Source: Flaviramulus sp. (GTDB lineage Bacteria; Bacteroidota; Bacteroidia; Flavobacteriales; Flavobacteriaceae). From it: a stretch of DNA of 8,753 nucleotides. The notes beneath the pieces are model-generated. The model was not told the DNA's origin and did not search any database. It worked only from the letters and a program-made list of their open reading frames with translations. How positions within the stretch are numbered: position 1 is the first letter of the stretch; each line of letters opens with the position of its first letter. The translations under genes and the position numbers were made by a program. Location: NCBI GenBank assembly GCA_023255235.1, contig JALRJA010000139.1, positions 1 through 8,753 on the forward strand. Reading direction: 5' to 3'. Positions 8,046 to 8,753 of the stretch are shown here, piece after piece.

Positions 8046-8753
8046 ATGCAAGTATTTAAGTTTGGTGGTGCTTCTATTAAAGATGCTAATGGTGTAAAAA
8101 ACCTAGTATCTGTTTTGCAAAAAGTGGGTTACAAAAACACGCTTATTGTTGTATCTGCAATGGGTAAAACCACTAATGCTTTAGAAGTAGTTGTTACAAA
8201 TTATTTTAAAAATAAAGACACATTACAAAGCTCACTTCAAGAGGTTAAAAAGTATCATAATGAAATTCTTTTAGATTTATTTCCTAACGAAAATCACGCT
8301 GTTTTTAAAAAAATAGCGATGCTTTTTAATGAGTTAGATTCTTTTTTAATTACAAACAAATCACCAGATTATAATTTTGTTTATGATCAAGTTGTTGGTT
8401 TTGGAGAACTAGTTTCAACTACCATAATTAGTGACTATTTAAATTTTTCTGGATTGCAAAACAACTGGTTAGATGTAAGAGATTTTATTAAAACCGATAG
8501 TTATTACAGACGCGCCAATGTTAATTGGGAAGAAACTCAGCATTTAATAACAACAAGGTGTAACAAATCTGTATTAAACATAACACAAGGATTTTTGGGT
8601 AGTGATGCCAATAATTTTACCACCACGCTAGGAAGAGAGGGTAGTGATTATACAGCCGCTATTTTTGCCTATTGTTTAAACGCTCAATGCGAAATTAATC
8701 TGCAATTTCGATATCGCAGACCAGTGGGTGCTCATTTTCTTGGGCATACTCAC
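8046..8753 (+). CDS. lysC: Aspartate kinase, 3' incomplete at window edge
   Basis: Phosphorylates aspartate to aspartyl phosphate, the entry step to lysine, diaminopimelate, threonine and methionine. The N-terminal amino-acid kinase domain is clear: KFGGAS at 5-10, VVSAMGKTTNAL at 35-46, GFGELVSTTI at 118-126, and TTLGREGSDYTAA at 193-205 for substrate and nucleotide binding. The frame stays open for 236 codons to the window end, so the rest of the kinase domain and any ACT regulatory domains are not seen. After about residue 214 (base 8687) the translation no longer resembles the family, where a segment like VTIWKDVPG normally follows LNA. The symbol is by analogy with monofunctional aspartokinases; a fused aspartokinase-homoserine dehydrogenase cannot be excluded. 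The gene starts one base after the acetyltransferase stop. Confidence 0.88.
   Translation, partial: MQVFKFGGASIKDANGVKNLVSVLQKVGYKNTLIVVSAMGKTTNALEVVVTNYFKNKDTLQSSLQEVKKYHNEILLDLFPNENHAVFKKIAMLFNELDSFLITNKSPDYNFVYDQVVGFGELVSTTIISDYLNFSGLQNNWLDVRDFIKTDSYYRRANVNWEETQHLITTRCNKSVLNITQGFLGSDANNFTTTLGREGSDYTAAIFAYCLNAQCEINLQFRYRRPVGAHFLGHTH
8688..8753. other. Window-end segment not matching aspartokinase, possible chimeric junction
   Basis: From about 8688 the aspartokinase frame reads CEINLQFRYRRPVGAHFLGH, unlike any aspartokinase I know. One forward frame hits a stop almost at once; the other reads a hydrophobic stretch (NFDIADQWVLIFLGIL). On the minus strand a frame entering at 8751 reads EYAQENEHPLVCDIEIAD and stops at 8695-8697, like the C-terminus of an unrelated protein. 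G+C over the last 54 bases is about 48 percent by hand count, visibly higher than the surroundings. I cannot identify the foreign sequence. A mis-joined contig end is the simplest reading; a true insertion or rearrangement is the alternative. Confidence 0.4.

Overview
The window looks like ordinary chromosomal DNA from a member of the Bacteroidota, most likely family Flavobacteriaceae. The base composition is AT-rich, starts have no Shine-Dalgarno sequence, and promoter candidates match the Bacteroidota pattern (TTG, about 19-21 bases, TAnnTTTG). Protein details such as the GltB opening [18 protein letters not shown] and the aspartokinase motif TTLGREGSDYTAA also recall flavobacterial homologues. 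This placement comes from recognition, not from a database search.

Layout. Bases 1-418 are a non-coding AT-rich leader with an imperfect inverted repeat (34-102), two perfect short dyads (303-327, 332-352) and a promoter candidate (350-380). Next comes gltB (419-4933), and 4 bases later gltD (4938-6401): the large and small subunits of NADPH-type glutamate synthase. Converging on gltD is fbp (6449-7456, minus strand), a class I fructose-1,6-bisphosphatase. A 108-base divergent promoter region (7457-7564) separates fbp from a plus-strand pair: a GNAT acetyltransferase resembling the SSAT/thialysine acetyltransferase group (7565-8044) and, one base later, an aspartate kinase that runs off the window (8046-8753).

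How the genes work together. GltBD makes glutamate from glutamine and 2-oxoglutarate, completing the GS-GOGAT route of ammonium assimilation. Fbp catalyses the irreversible gluconeogenic step to fructose 6-phosphate. Aspartate kinase opens the lysine/threonine/methionine/diaminopimelate pathway. All are central metabolism, in three transcription units: gltBD, fbp, and GNAT-aspartokinase.

I found no mobile element, CRISPR array, tRNA or rRNA, defence island or evident new system. The oddest signal is at the right edge: the aspartokinase follows its family to about base 8687 and then stops resembling it in all forward frames. The last 60 or so bases may therefore be a chimeric contig end or a rearrangement. 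The other second-look items are the dyads before gltB and the identity of the acetyltransferase beside aspartokinase.
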